Below, one piece after another: positions 12,167 to 26,853 of a stretch of DNA of 64,000 nucleotides; position 1 is the stretch's first letter; the number at the start of each line of letters is the position of its first letter. The stretch comes from Membranipora membranacea. Lineage: Eukaryota > Bryozoa > Gymnolaemata > Cheilostomatida > Membraniporidae. Location of the stretch: contig OU612065.1 of assembly GCA_914767715.1 (NCBI GenBank), forward strand, positions 1,240,001 to 1,304,000, written 5' to 3'. The translations under genes were made by a program, and so were the position numbers. The notes under the pieces were generated by a model that saw only the letters and a list, made by a program, of their open reading frames with translations, did not search any database and was not told where the DNA came from.

Positions 12167-12890
12167 TCTACGTCTCATACAGTAAACTAACAGCATGTTA
12201 ATAACTTCACAACTGTCAGCTAATAACAAAATTGTTGTAAAACTTAATCTACATCAATATACTGATATAATGTTGAGATACTCATTTTCATTGCTTGTTG
12301 TGCCTTCAACGATACTAGCTGCCCACATATTGTATTGTTCTTACTTGAGATCTTCTAAATTTAGGTAATAATCGGATATATTTACACCCTCATGGTTTTG
12401 TATGGGACTATTTCAAGTTATTGAATTAAATCTATTGTATTGTCTCAAGTAATTTACTGAAAACATTATGAAAAATAATTGGATTTTCTTAAGAAAATCA
12501 ATCGAATTCTTGAAATATCAATACATCAAATTTGATGTCATAATATGAGCAACTAGAAATAAAAAAGACTAGATTGACCGATAAAGCAGCATAATAAAGA
12601 GATTTGTGACTAGATGAGTACATAGCTGCATAGCATGCATAAAGGTTCTTGGCAAAACTTAGTTGCACTTGCAAATATAAGATTTTCAGCTCACAATATT
12701 CTGTATAATAGGCTATTGTGTTGAGTTGGAATGTTTGGAAGTAGTTGGTGCAACAAAATATACAAGTAGATTACTAAAGAATCTATCCCTCATTTGCTCG
12801 AATTGATAACATACAGTAAACTGTCATGTTTATAAAAATAAGAGAATATGGAAGACGTAGGTAACCTTGAGTAGTGAGATAAAACTCTCA
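12167..12890. other. Convergent intergenic region
   Basis: This lies between the 3' ends of the C16orf89-type gene (+) and the FAM234-type gene (-). It is AT-rich with no recognisable coding sequence or repeat. AATAAA-like strings near 12556 may serve as polyadenylation signals for the plus-strand gene. Confidence 0.4.
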
Positions 12891-15800
12891 TCAATATCTG
12901 CCGTTTTGTTGCCTGCCCATGTGCTGGGGCCACATTTGATGGTGTAAACCTGCTAACTTCAGTTGAGTGAGAGGCTGTCTTTCCGATGAGTTGAAGCGTG
13001 TCAAAACTTCAGCAAGGTGCACCTGGGATCATGAAGAAAATGTAAAATGAGGACCCAACAATTCCAAAAAAATCTGTTTGAGTGTATTCTATACAAGGCC
13101 ATAATTATATTCAGTAAAAACACAGCAGTTAACTCTAGTACCCCTTGAGGATAAAGGCTGGACTGACAAAAGGCCACAACTTCCGCCTAAAAGTTCTTTT
13201 TTAAAAATTCACAATAGTTTGATTGGAATGGAAATATAATATATATAAATATAAAAAAAATTGTATGAAATTAAGATTCCTACTTACAGAGGGTAGTTTT
13301 TGATAAATATTCTGTAAGGTGAATTTTCTAATGGTGAATTTGAGTATAGTTTGTGGATTTTCATCATTGTTGTGTATTCTCAACTGTGCAAAGGCGACAT
13401 CAGCAGTAACATAGTCAAGTATTCCATCACCTTCTAAGTCTGTTATTATACCTTCAAACAGCAAACTCACTGTTATAATCTAAATCTGATTCCTAAAACT
13501 ACCAGAAACTAAACAAAGAGCAATAAACCACTATGTAACGGCTCCACAATACTAAAATTTTTTATGTTGATTAATCGTTTTCAATTTTTGAGTTAATCTT
13601 TGATTAATCTCAGATTTTATGGTTTACACCATTTGTCAGAGTATGGCTAGATAATCCGACATTCTGCCGAAATCCCTAGTTAATCATCATATGCATGTTA
13701 TCATAAAAAATCATATATGATAATAGTGATGTTTATGAAACTGTCATTGTGGGATCTGAGTTAAATAAATGTGAAATGCTGCACATGTAACGTTAATGGT
13801 TATTTCGATCTTACAATCCACAATTAAATCATTTGAATCGTTTAAAATGCTCTAATCTAGTTACTCTCAGTTCAGAGATGACAATGATATGTATACCTGC
13901 TGAGGAGTCTCTATCATTGAACCTCTCACACCTCTGTGTGTTCAGCATTGAGTCAGCGTCAAACTCATCAGCGTCATCATCATCGTCATCATCATCATCG
14001 TCATCATCATCATCGTCATCATCATCGTCACCATCAGCGTGGTAAGAATGGTCAGCATGGCGACGTTTGGGTCCAGTCATGTGGAATCCTCCTGAACCTT
14101 TCCCATTCATAACTTCCAGCATTTTGTAGTGATTTATCATTGACTGCGAAACATCTGGAAGTTAACGTTATTGAATCAATCTTTGCTGAAACTAAATGGT
14201 AAAACTTAAAAGACCAGAGATTATCATGATAACTGAGAAACTCCATTTGTATTTGTGCTGCATTGATAGTATTGAAGCAGGTATATTGTGAGTGGGATAC
14301 TTACTATAGTGATATGCCTCAGAGTGTTGCCTGTAGAGTTGCAGTGGTGCGTTCATATTATCTCTATCCATGATAAATGTATCCACAAAAGACATATCAA
14401 TATCATCACAGGTCAGCAGATCTAAAACAACAGAATGACCTCAGACTAGAACACAACCTTACATCACGTCTGATTAGCCAGCCCGCATGTGGTGATTGAT
14501 CATAGGGGTGGGGCTTACGGTCTCACCATAATCATAGTCTGTCACTCTCAATTGATCAGAGGGTGTCACTTAGTTGGGTGTTTGCACCTTTATATCTCAA
14601 ATAAACATGACCGGAGATCCTAGACTAGGGATCAAGAATGCAAAATATCAGTGAAACATTAGCCTTTAAGTTTTGTACAGGAAACAGTAATTATCTGCCG
14701 ATCAGGTCACAAGTGATAATAGTACAGCAGATAATAATCATAAGTATGCTCACTACTCAAATACTTACTCGTGTTAGAATGCATACCGATATGTCTCTTA
14801 GACCTGTCATCTGACCTGTCATCTGACCTGTCATCTGACCTGTCAGACAGCTAAAATCAGTTATAGAAAAGTTGTGACATGTAGGAAGAAATAAAACAAT
14901 GCTATATTTCATACGCTCACGCTCACACCTCACAGTAAAATAAATTTCCAAAACCATTCTATGTGTCGTTGCTATGCTATGCTATATGTCGTTGCTATGT
15001 GTCGCTACTTTATACATATATACGATTTTCACTCAGGGTAGTGTCAATGGAATTTTCATGTGTGTAATTACTGTAAGATAGGAAGAGTTTGGATTACCCT
15101 GCCATCAAAAGTATTTACTGCCTATCACCATAACACACATATACCATAACAAAACTGTGTTTGGTAAGACCCGTTGTAGCATTTTTGTGAGTAGCCATTG
15201 TATTTAGATGGGCCTTTACACCTTCCCTATTCAATAAATGTTAGATATAACCATGAGTGAACTTACACCACTCACTGGTATGTCTTTGTCATTTTCGAAG
15301 GGCATGTTAGTAGAGCTCATTCTGAACACGAAGGCGTCTCTGTACTTATGTTCAGTATTGAGAATGAGAGGAGGTACCACACTGTAATCGTAGGATACAG
15401 GAGTGTCTTTGAACCATAGTATACTTCCATCCGCTCCGTTCAATATAAATATCTATAAAAATAAAAGTGGGCCAAAACACTTTAAGCAATACCAGTCACA
15501 GTTATATTTTCAACTTAAATAGCAGAAAACACACATTCAAACATTGACTAGATTTTTAGTCGACATGAGATATAATATTGTGTACTGGGATGTAAAATAA
15601 ACGGGATACATCCAAACCAAGTAGTCAAACTTAGGACAAATGAATTACTAATAAAATGGTCTCATGGATCAAATTAAGCGGTAGCGCCAATTGAAACAAG
15701 TCCATTGAGACAAATTTAGACCAGGAGAATTGAGTAATTGGCATGCGATAAATGGTCTGGAATCATTAAACAGGAAATGTAATTGTGTTTGTTTGCACTT

Positions 15801-18800
15801 TTCTTTAATTAGACACGCACAGTTAAAACATGAACGGCTCACCATAAGGGAGTCATAAGCAGGCCACGATCCGGTTTGCCAAGAAACCATGATGTCAAGT
15901 ATGTCATCATCATTAAAATACCCAAATGCTGGAAATCTAAAATATATAGTCACATTAAACAGCTTGACCCTTGTTTGCTGAAGTCTGATATGCAGAAGGA
16001 GATTTACATGATGATATGTATGTATAAGTGCAGGAGCTTGCTTATATTGGACTCGGAATCCTTGTCTCCTCCCAACTATAAATGATGCACACATAATTGG
16101 TTGTAATTGTAATCTCATTTTTCTTACTGTTATGACCATAAGCATATATGGTATATATCATATATGTATGATAAATATAGTATATATATATATATATATG
16201 CATAAATATATAGATGTGATTATGGGTAAGGCATATATCTGACCGAAGCAGGCTCCAAGGACCTGACTAGTAAATTGAGTAGGCAGACGATCAATAATCA
16301 GTATTACTTACGCGTATGACTCGGTGGGTATGTCCACAGTAAAGTTCATAGGAGACCATAAATACGACAGGTCACTACCATCAAAGGCAAGCAGAACACC
16401 ATCAAAAGTCATCACAATAATATCATCTGTATTATCATTGTTAAGGTCAGCCATCAATGCAGGTACCATAACTCCCTTGGTTTTGGTCCTAAATATCCAA
16501 AGGCAGATGTTATGATTCCAAATATACTGATGTTTTGGTATGGGGCAGAGAATTTAAATATATCTATAATTTTTGCAGTTGTTAATTATCTGAAGTAGAA
16601 CAGTCAACAGGAGTAGGCCCTACATAGAATCTACCACTTTCAGGGCCTGGCAGACAATCACTTTTTCATCATTACTTACTGATATATGAGTAAATTGAAA
16701 TCACTGTAGGGATGCTGTTTAATTTGGACAACATCTACTGAAGCTTTATTAGTACTGATATCTGATACAGATATGATAGAAGGTGGACACAATGAGACAG
16801 ATATAGAGATACAGGTAGCTTTGAGACAGATACTGAGATACAGATGGTAAGTAGACATACTTATAAAGTGTTATAACTCCATTCTCGTCACGAGGTCTGT
16901 TCTTCCAATGATCATATCCACCAATCAAATCAAACACTTCTCCAGGGCTCACATAGTGTAGTAAATCAGACAGTGAGATTACAAAACTCGAACCTAAAAA
17001 ATTCAATAATCCAAATAATGGTTTGTCATGTGAGCTTGGGAAGGTAACTCCAAATACAAAGGATCGAGATAATCTGTAAAGGTTGCAAGCTGAGCTCACT
17101 CAATTTGAAAGAATATACATTCTGCGCATGCTCAGCTCTGGGCATGAGCTGATCTCTGCAAAATTGAGTCTTGGAATTCCGAAGCCTTCTGATTGGCTAC
17201 CTGCTCTGGTGGCACACTGACAATTGCGTGCGGTATTGTTAGAAAGAGTTATCTTCTTTTGTCACTATTAGCTAAATTTGACTGGCAATTTATGCAGGCG
17301 GTGTCCTATCTCCCCAGACCAAAATTGCAATCAGAACCCCGACTAAACTCATTGTTCTTGCACATGCGCAAATTCAGGTCACGCATGATACATACTTAGC
17401 CTTACGACATTCTCTTTGTGGTAATGATAGCCTAGTATATCAGTGATCTACAAGCCCAGTCAGATCACGAGAGTCAGTATAAAGAATATATTGTGGAGAA
17501 TACTAAACCCGGCACCGACTTCATTCAAGGTGGCTTGTTTTGAAATACAAAAATTAAATCAATACCGCGTTGACCCAGACCTGTAAAGTGACGTAAAAAC
17601 CCTATAGGAGGAGCTTACGATACCAGACCTGGTGATGCTTTTTACCCTCCAGGACCATTGCATCCCCTACCCTGTTACCCAATCTGGGTTTCAACGCAAA
17701 AAAATGTTTTGATAATCAAAAAAGTACAAAAGATAGCACAGGAGTTCCATGGGACCCCAGAAGCAAAAAAGCCAAGCTATCACCAAGCTATCCACACAGG
17801 TTATTGATATGAGCACCCAACCTCTAAAATCATGAGGTTAACGGTTTTCTCAAACCCTTAATCCAATTTAATAAACATTGATATTTACAAACAAGTCACA
17901 AAATAAACATGCAGTATATTAATCTAACTGAAACATAGCTCAAAACTTGATAAGGGTAGCTGTTTTACCTTTGATCTGATTAACCCTAAAAGGAAATCAA
18001 TTTTAAAACAAATGAGTAAAAGATCAATATGTATTCAAATTCATAATGGGAATGCACTAGTTGTACTTAGTCAACATAGTGGTTATCTTCTCCTGCTGAT
18101 TTTTGGCCAAACTCAACTAAACAGTAAATTGTGCGAAGGACCAATTTAGATAATTGTTGATGATCATCAGAACGAGTGTGTTACAGTCGCTCTGAGAGCG
18201 GAGAGTCTTTGAGACAGCAGATATTATGAGACTGCAGTAGATTTACGTATAATGATTCAGTGATTGTTACCTGAAACAGTTTCTCCTCCACTACCAAATA
18301 TTATATACTGCGAGTTGTCTGACCATGTATATATTATCGGTAGGGTATAACTCTCTCTCATATCTGGTACAGGAAATGGTCTACCGATTACCTCCCCTGT
18401 CACGCTGTTCACTACTAATACGACACTTCCCACCCTGTCATGTTCCTGTAATACGTATAAATCGACAAAATATGGTATTTATGTCTTATTAAGGAGTTAG
18501 AGACGATAACTCCTTGGTCTTACCAATGCTACACTGATCAGATATGATACATGTGATCTAACGACACTAGTCTGCCATACTACAATGACATAACGACACT
18601 AGTCTGCCATACCACAACGACATAATTAGTGAGGAGCTAAGTATGTAAACTCAGATGTCATCTATTTACAAGCTTGCTCATAAGATCATTATTATCATCC
18701 TAGTAATAGCTATAGCAAGCAGCGGCAATCATACAGGAAGCCAATAGTGACAGCCAGCCAAGTATTATACTAAGCTACAGTTATATGATACTATATCTCC

Positions 18801-21249
18801 TGTAGCCTGGGTGACTTGTCTTGTTAAGAGAGGACAACTGAAATCAGATTGGATTACAAGGTAGGAATGAGTGGTATAAAAATCTGACATAGTAGTTGCA
18901 TTATTGCGTGCAGTTTAAATCATATTAGTGAGTAAATGACTCATATACCTGTACCATATACCTGTACAGTACCTGAGGGGAGTATTGAGTGTCGCCTCCG
19001 TTGATGACAATCATATCTCTGACCCCGTCACCTGATACGTCATGTATAAATCCTGGAGCAAATACATTCCAATTCTGATTCACACCGTCCGGCATGGACC
19101 ATATTATCTTAGCTGATGGTAGAATAGTAACAGAAGCGTCACATACAGTCAAATACAGTCAAATGTATAACAAATACTAACCTGGCATTCATGCCAAACA
19201 TTGGGGCCCTGTCTGCCTACTTTGATAACTGTATATTTCACTGTGGTGTTGGTTATTTGCATTAATTGAATTGTTGAAGTAGTTTCCTCTATCATTACAT
19301 TTATCACTGTTGATACTACAAAGACCAGACGTTTTATACCCTTTATCTTTCTACTGCTTACCGTTTACAGGACTGAAAGCCAGAAATGTACCATATCTTC
19401 CTGAGGCTACACAATCAAAGACACCATCATTATCTAGATCTATGTCCACACAAGTCAGCTCATATACTTCATCCTTAGTGTATATAGTCCAGATAACGCT
19501 GCCGGTACGTCCGTCAAACGCTGATATACCTCCTCCACAGCCGCCATCTGTAACCATATATCATAGTTTGTCTCCTAGATATTGTCTGTCAACTGTTACA
19601 TATTCAATCATAAACCAAGCAATTATCAAAACCTGTAATTAGTTCATACATCAGATGCAAGGGAAGGCTGCTCTGTTTTTTTACTCACTCTTTTTATACA
19701 GCTTGCATTGCTCCGGTTCTGATGTACGGCGTTTCATACTGAATGTTAAACCAACTAATATATCCAGAACCCCATCTGTGTTAACATCATACACACGAAG
19801 TGGTGACTCGCTACCTGGAAATAAAACGAATATCTTGAGTTAATATAAACTATGGCCAATAATAATGAACAGTTTAATTAAATGAAGCATTGACCAAATG
19901 CAAACGCTTCAAATACTTATGGTCTTTCTAAATAGTAACGCTAGTTTGCACAGCATCATTGGTTTATATGTACCGACTCATCAAACACTGTACCTCACCC
20001 ATAACACTCTCTCAGGTGTGTTGACGTAATTTCATGACATCTTTAGTTACAGAATAATAATATACCTGTGTACATGAGCTGATTCTCCCAGTCAGCGTAC
20101 TGAGCCGGATCTGATGACTTGTTATAACTTCTGTGTGGAGGAGGAGGAAGTCTCCCATTGTTTGATAGTGTGATGTTATCACCACTTGTAGTGTTAGATA
20201 TAATGGTACTTGTACTGTTAGTATTACTATGTGATGATGACGATATGTTTAGTAGATGGTGTATAAGAGGTTTAAGGTTTCCTGAGTACATTAGAGCACC
20301 TGCTATCACCAGACTCATCACTACTATAACCATAACTACTATCCAACACTTAGCTGTAACAAGATTATAGATAAAGCTGATATCAGGTCAGTTATTGTAT
20401 GGAGCTCAGTGAGCACAAAATTTCATAAACATAGACCAACCAAGCTTTACAATAATACTCAGCAAGTGTAGTAGCCAAATCACAAAACATTATCAGCAGA
20501 AAAGCTTTGGCTTGTTGATGTTGTCTATACTAGCTGTTTTTGTCTACTGTACTGTATGATGAGCATCACACATTAAGATTGTTGAAGAATATACAAAAGT
20601 TTGCACTAAAATTATTTTACTGTCACTAGCTGTTTTTAGTGAATATCTCTACTAAAATCATGTTATTAAGATCATAACAGCTGAAAGCAATCAGTCTTAT
20701 AATGATATACGTGTATGTCAATCCAGCAGCTGCTGCCATGCTCGAGGAAAGGGTTTAGTGTTTGCGAGAACGACTATGAGGCAGAACGCCTGATTTTGAT
20801 AACTCTTTTTCACTGGCAGAAGACCCAAATTCTTGTTTCAACCGATTCCACCTTTTCAACATCAATACAGTGGAATAATGGACAGAATGATGTTCATTGC
20901 ATGGGTTTTCAATGCTTATGTATGGTCGTCTTAATGATTGACTCAAGAGATCAAACAATCAAAGGATTACATACAGATTATTAGGGATACTGTTATTATT
21001 ATATGCAGAGAATAAAAAGCTTTGTATTCCACCATTATTGACTATCATGCTATGTCTATCACACTTTCGTTACTACATACCACAGCCACCCATCTCGCTT
21101 CTCCGCCTTGACACGTCATAATCATTGAGCTGCAGCTGTTTAGGATTGGGTTTGGAGTTTCTAGTATTGAGCATGAGCGTTTCCTCATCCCCAGAATCAC
21201 TAGATAAAACTCCAGAGTCCCTCAGTAATGTGTATCTTACTTTTGCCAT
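12891..21249 (-). CDS. FAM234A/B-type single-pass membrane protein
   Basis: Fourteen exons (low coordinate first): 12891-13022, 13288-13469, 13897-14154, 14305-14421, 15269-15452, 15843-15936, 16312-16488, 16861-16993, 18271-18445, 18973-19112, 19362-19547, 19689-19814, 20066-20353, 21081-21249; 786 residues. A cytoplasmic head of about 58 residues precedes one membrane helix (residues 60-79), so it is a type II protein. The outer part has the FAM234 order: VYDVNTDGVLDILVG, CVDIDLDNDGVFDCVASGRYG, VFAPGFIHDVSGDGVRDMIV and then INGGD, YIIFGSGGET, TKGVMVPALMADLNNDNTDD and then IIVMTFDG, GYFNDDDILDIMVSW. The DxDxDG-like loops are FG-GAP/integrin-alpha-type calcium-binding propeller motifs. Vertebrate FAM234A/B have 552 and about 620 residues; this one is longer because of an acidic insert near the C-terminus. 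Molecular function is unknown. Donors of the 18973 and 15269 exons have in-frame alternatives. Confidence 0.88.
13972..14029 (-). repeat. Poly-aspartate-coding (GAY)n tract
   Basis: A run of about 19 consecutive Asp codons (mixed GAT and GAC) encodes residues about 639-657 of the FAM234-type protein, followed by ADEFDAD. The mix of codons argues for an established, possibly selected tract rather than a fresh microsatellite expansion. The antisense strand reads as poly-serine, which is a shadow. Confidence 0.85.
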
Positions 21250-23994
21250 CATACACTACTCTCTTGCCTCACCATAAGGGTAATAAATCTGCATCAGGAT
21301 TCAGGAGGATATAAAATTTCATTGTGTTATATAAGCAGGGGTGGCAAAATAAACTAAAGCAATGGGTTAGCTTGTGATGAAGACAGGAAATGATTAACAT
21401 CAGTCATGGGTCGAAGAGGGGGTGGGGGAGGGGCTGAATTTAATCAAATACAACATTTGTAGTACACTGATAATGATAAATCTTCAGAATCATATGGAAT
21501 TAAACCAGGATCAGCTTATAGCCAGGCATATTTCCTCAGCAATTAGAGTAACAATGGGCCAGAGTGTGATGTCAGCGTTTTAGCTGTCACTAAGGTTAAT
21601 AGTGTGCTTTATTCTAAATCAAGAAACTGCAATTTGCTGTGTCAAAATGGTGCTGTGCTGGGGCTGCTACATATAGTTGTCGGACAGGGGCTCAAACTAG
21701 ACTAGTCTTTTTAAATTTTTTCATCAAAGCGAAACCCAACAGCTTAGATGCCATTTCTTTACCCGCGAGTTTGAGGAATTATTTTATGCTTGAAATTCCC
21801 TACAATTACAGACATTATGTAATTCAAATGGACCTGGAATATCAAAAAAGTTTTCATAAAATGTTTTCTTCATAAAGTTTTATTGTCGAATAAGCAAAAT
21901 AATTTTGGTAGAGTGTTGATCATTATTGGAAAGCAGACTGTTATGTTTTAATAATTCCGGCATGTTTTATCACAAGAATATACCCATATACCCTAAATGA
22001 GCTCACAAACCAATTTGCAGTTTTCAGTTGTTGTCTGTTACTCTAAAGATCAACGTCGATGAATCATTCCTAGAGAATAAGGTTCACTCTCCTGATATGG
22101 GAAAGTGTTATAATGATTGATTTCTGCATCAAAGTGACCAGGTTTAGTAAGTTACGATACCGGGGATGGTCCCCCAGCCTATCATCAGAGTCTTTGTATA
22201 AATTGAGTGAGTGAGTCAAAAACCAATTAAACAAAATGATTTTTTATTGATGTGCATGCCGTTGATAGGCGAGTGTCCAAAGAGGGCGCGACATATAGAT
22301 CTACATTAAATGGAATTTCTTGAGGAGAAATGACTATTATAAATTAGCGATATGAAGATACCTGGATGCCAACACATGAGGGATGAATTTCACCAGGCAC
22401 TGACGAGTACTGAGAAGTATGATCATTGGTCATCTATCAGCATGGTGCCAAAGAGTTAGAGCCATACTAATTTTTTGGAGAATAAAATACCAGGAAGAAT
22501 AAATAATTCAAGAGAAAACTCAGCACCCCTTGCTAGCAAATGAACTAAATGGCTGATGGATGGGGCTAGAGAGCCAATGCCATGTCACACAGAAGAACCA
22601 CATGCCACACCATCGCATTGCATTCAATACCATCGTCTTTGATGATGTCTTGTCTTATGTGGGGGGAGGGTTGTGGTATGAAACGGTACTCTCCAGAGAA
22701 CAGGTGGTTGACACCCCTAGTGCTCGAAGACCCCTGGACAATTTTGATTATTACTGATAAAACACATCCTTGATGTTAGAAAGATGAGTAGTTCCATCAG
22801 TCGGTTTTGTGATTATGAGAGTTGTCTGAGTTTGAGATGTTTGGGATTTGTGAGAGTTGTTGGTTGAAGTTGATTTTGAGTTTTAGGGTGTGTGGGTATG
22901 GAGAAGCCAGGGTAAATCACCCGAGACGAGGGCGGGGATTGAACCCGGGACCTCTCGCTTGATAGCAAAGGTTGTGATCATCTGCGCTATCAAAGCGTCT
23001 TTGATGATGACTGAATGCAAAACAAATTACTGAGTCCTAAAAATCCTAATTCAATTGTGATATAGTGGCCTACCTACAGTGAAAGTGACTTACCTTTGAA
23101 TACCTTTGACGACAGCGAAAACTAGGAACATTAAAGTAAAATGAGTGCCTCATTTGGCTTACCGTGTGTTATTAATTAAGGTTTTTTTGACAACAGGAAC
23201 AGGGGTTACAGCAATCTTCTGCTGTTCTTTCTGCATCTTACTTTTCACATTCACTTATTAATTAAATAGATGGGAGAATAGGTACTTCCAGGAGAGTACC
23301 AACCATCTGACTTGGCGTTGAATCACTCCAACCCACTGGCCAAACCAGACTTTGTAGAGCCACATTCATTGTGATCATTTTGGCTACATCATCATAGTAG
23401 TAAGTACAGTCATTGATTGATGATTGATATTTAATTGCTAATAATGGAAATGGTAATTTGATAATATTTACCTTCATACATGTGCTAACAAAGCTATGAA
23501 TATAGCAGGAAACTGTGGACGTATGGTAGTGCCAATGAAGGGAGTTAATTGGTAGTGCTATTCACTTCTGGACCTAAGTTGACATGCTGTCACTCTCATG
23601 CCAATCATTATAGCTGGTCTGAATTTTTAGAAAATCTGAAATTTAGAAAGAAAAACTCATCAGTAACAGAACAATTGATTGGCTGAAACTTTTCACAATC
23701 AGGAAATCATGGTCTAAGCTGCGCCATATACATTTAGTGCATGACTTTGATAATTTTATTGGTCCATTGAGAATTTATCCGGAAATGGAATAGGAGCGTG
23801 CTTTGTGAAGGAGTAGTCTGATATATACACTGCAAGCATATAAGAGCCTGATTTTACAATGAAACAATTCACCTATAGAGTATATGCTTGGACTGTCCCA
23901 TGTGAGTGTTGTTCTAGAAGATCTGCGGAATTAATTTGTGGAGAAGAATAACAGGTGGATTTTCATCCTAAGTCATCAGCTACCCTCAGTGAAA
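21250..23994. other. Divergent intergenic region, FAM234-type / SERBP1-type
   Basis: A head-to-head spacer of 2.7 kb between the FAM234-type (-) and SERBP1-type (+) start codons. It should contain both promoters and 5' leaders. The only recognisable element is a tRNA-like SINE piece at about 22925-23000. Short open frames here have no splice or similarity support. Confidence 0.4.
22925..23000 (-). repeat. tRNA-derived SINE head
   Basis: The minus strand reads a tRNA-like sequence: an A-box-like TTTGATAGCGCAGATGATC, then GAGAGGTCCCGGGTTCAATC with CCCGCCC, whose GGTTCAATC is a canonical RNA polymerase III B box. No full cloverleaf with a clean acceptor stem was found, so a SINE rather than a functional tRNA gene is proposed. 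Confidence 0.5.
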
Positions 23995-26853
23995 ATGGGG
24001 GAATACAGTGTTGCAACTAACAATAGATTTGCCTTGACAATTGATGAAGATGAGGATTTGTATGAACTCATTGAAAAACAAGAGGAGGAAAAGAAGAGGA
24101 AAGAGGAGCTTGCTGCTGAAAAAGCTGCTCAAGCTAAAGTTGCACAGTCGAAGGGAAAATCTTCAAAATCAGCCAAATCAAATGCAAAAAGGATCCTGAA
24201 AACAAATGACAGCAACACACAACAAACAGCTAGGACAACTAATTATAATAAGAATGATGGTGAGTGCACTAAGTTAGTTAGTAGGATGGATGTATGCATG
24301 TATGTATGTATGGGGTTAGTTAGGAGTCCAGTCCTTGGCTGGCCTGCAAGTGCAGGGCAAGGGAAGAAGGACAGGAGACGTAGTTACTTCTTGCCAAGGG
24401 CTCAGCCTGTCGAGTGTTGTGTCTATCAGATTTCAGCAGCCTGTTTTCTATCAATATCATACCGAGTACTGCTGAATACTCGATAAGTATAAATATATAA
24501 TATAAAAAATTAAAATGCAACAATAGGAATAATTATAATCACATCATCATGAGTATCATCTATAATAATGCTATGTTGATATAATTTTATCATGGTGATC
24601 AAATGCAACTCCCTACTTAAATTGTTAAGCAATGGTCAGGAGTTAAATCGTTAAATTTAATTAAATGATCGATTAATTTAATGATGAAGCAGTGAGTGAG
24701 TGACCCGAATTGATGGGTTGCACATGATCAAATTGTATGTGAGCAGAAGGTTTTATGCTTGAATCTAATTTATGTGTAGCAGGTAGGCTTTTTTTATGAT
24801 AGATCTAGCTAGGCCTAACCAGTAGGCTAGCGAAGTAGTAACATGAAATATGAAGTCTAGTTTTAGGTAAAAGCCCCAATCTCCTTTTTTTATGATAATC
24901 GATAACCTTGAATCGTTATTTGAATGTCTTAATCGCTAAACGGTCATAACCAACTGACACTCACTGGCCATCTACCCAATGAACTCCATCTCCGGGAGTT
25001 CATTGATCTACCCGTTACACTCAATAATAAGCTCATATTTCTGTTATCTTAATGAAATATGCTATAGACAATTCAATTTCCATTTCTTGAAGAAAAAAAA
25101 TTTGTTTCTTTTCATCATCTGAATTTTAGTTTATTGATTCATTGTCTATTTCTTGTAGAAAATAGACCACCAAGATTTGCTAGGCAATCTAGAGACGGAC
25201 CATATGATAATCAGAACTTTGAGAAACCACCATCAGATTTTGACAGGTAAAACCAGTGACTATTGTGTTTTCATCAATCATTAGGGAATTCTATGTCAGT
25301 CCCTGGCAGCATGATATCATGTGCAAAATAGATGGAAGCAAGGGTATGAAGAATATGAATATATGAATATAATGTCTTCCAACAATTGGTTCACTTTAAT
25401 TCTGCTGTTAGGGTTGTTATTGTGTATAACACTTGTGCAATTATGAAACATTTTATTATTGATTAATTGATTACTTTATTGATCGATCTGAGTACATTGA
25501 TAATGTATATAATTGATCTGATTTACAGTAGCCGAGGAGGTGGATTCAGAGGAAGGGGTGGATTCAGAGGTAGAGGAGGACCTCGAGGAGGTGGGTTCGG
25601 TAATAGACCAAGAAGAGATTTTGACCGACATAGTGGCAGCGATAAGACTGGAGTTAAGGCGGTTGAGAAGAGGGAAGGAGGCGGACCACATAACTGGGGA
25701 GATGAGATTCAAGCTCAGCTTGACCCATCAGCAGAAGAGCAGACCACCACTGAACAGACGGAGGAAAACCCAGAGAATGGTGCTCCTGTGTAAGCGACAT
25801 TTATGATGCCTTAGCAGCATCACAACCAACAGCTATGAGTATATTCAGGAACTGTATGAGTGTATTTTTATGTAGTAAATAAATATAAAACCTTCACTGG
25901 CCCCAATTAGTGGTTGAATGGGCCCCAAATTATTCCTGCAATTATCTTGCAGTTAATTAAAAGCTTCCTTTCAACATTGTGCAGTTTGCCTAGCTTAGTA
26001 TGTGCCACAAACCTTACATATCCTTCAAAATTACACAGAATAACACAAACTGTAAAACAAAAGAGAATTTTTTGGCAGCTTTGTAGAACAATGACATATG
26101 CCTTAAAATTTGTCAAGTACTTTTGATTCACTTGGATAGACAGTCGGTAGCACTAAACATTTACCTTTTGTAGTGAACCTGTCGAAGAAGAACCCAAGGA
26201 GTTCACATTGGCTGAGTGGAAGGCTTTGCAGAGTAAGGACAGCTCTAAGCCTGCGTTCAAGGTGAGAAAAGCTAACGAGGGATCGGATACTAAACAATGG
26301 AAGGGCACTGTGGCACTAGAGAAGAAAAAGAAGGGTGATCACAGCGATTCTGAGGAAGAAGAGTATGAATATGATGAGGTGAGTGAGGAGACTCTTCACA
26401 AGCTTTTTACACAAAAAATCATTTTCTCAAAATCATCAAGTCAAACCTTCCTATGTGTTGGTCGTGCATCAATTGAAACAGTTGATGTTTTCATGGTGAA
26501 TGTAGATGGCAAACATATTTTTAAGTTCCTCCTCACATAACCCTATTGTTTTATATGTTTTTCAGGAGGTAAATGCAACAAAGGCGACACTTGAAAAGCT
26601 TAACATACAAATAACATTTACTGAGAGCGGACGAGGTGGTGGTGGTATGCGTGGTAGAGGAGGTAGAGGCGGCAGAGGCCGTGGTGGCTTCGATGGGCCC
26701 CCTCGGGGAGGACCTAGATCAGGTGGTCAAAGAGGTCGAGGAGGTTTTGAGCAAAGAGGTGGTCGAGGAGGTTATGAGCGACGAGGAGGTGATAGGAATT
26801 CTGTACCCCGAGTTGATAATGAGGCTGACTTCCCTTCACTGGGATCACGATAA
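23995..26853 (+). CDS. SERBP1: SERBP1/HABP4-type RNA-binding protein
   Basis: Five exons: 23995-24259, 25159-25246, 25529-25789, 26174-26378, 26566-26853; 368 residues. The start [20 protein letters not shown] matches the N-terminal [20 protein letters not shown] motif of SERBP1/Stm1-type proteins. A Lys/Glu/Ala-rich helix and a basic stretch follow. Exon 3 has RGG repeats (about residues 119-145) and then [19 protein letters not shown], the hyaluronan/mRNA-binding family core. Exon 4 has [14 protein letters not shown], another conserved block. Exon 5 is a long RGG/GGRGG box ending in [12 protein letters not shown], close to the vertebrate C-terminus. Family members sit on idle 80S ribosomes in the cytoplasm and bind mRNA; that role is inferred. 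An in-frame ATG 57 bases upstream (23938) exists, but the family N-terminus begins near the chosen start. Confidence 0.93.

Noticed and set aside
13833-14045. Poly-serine frame on the plus strand
   Set aside because: It is antisense to the poly-aspartate exon of the FAM234-type gene, which has full exon-phase support.
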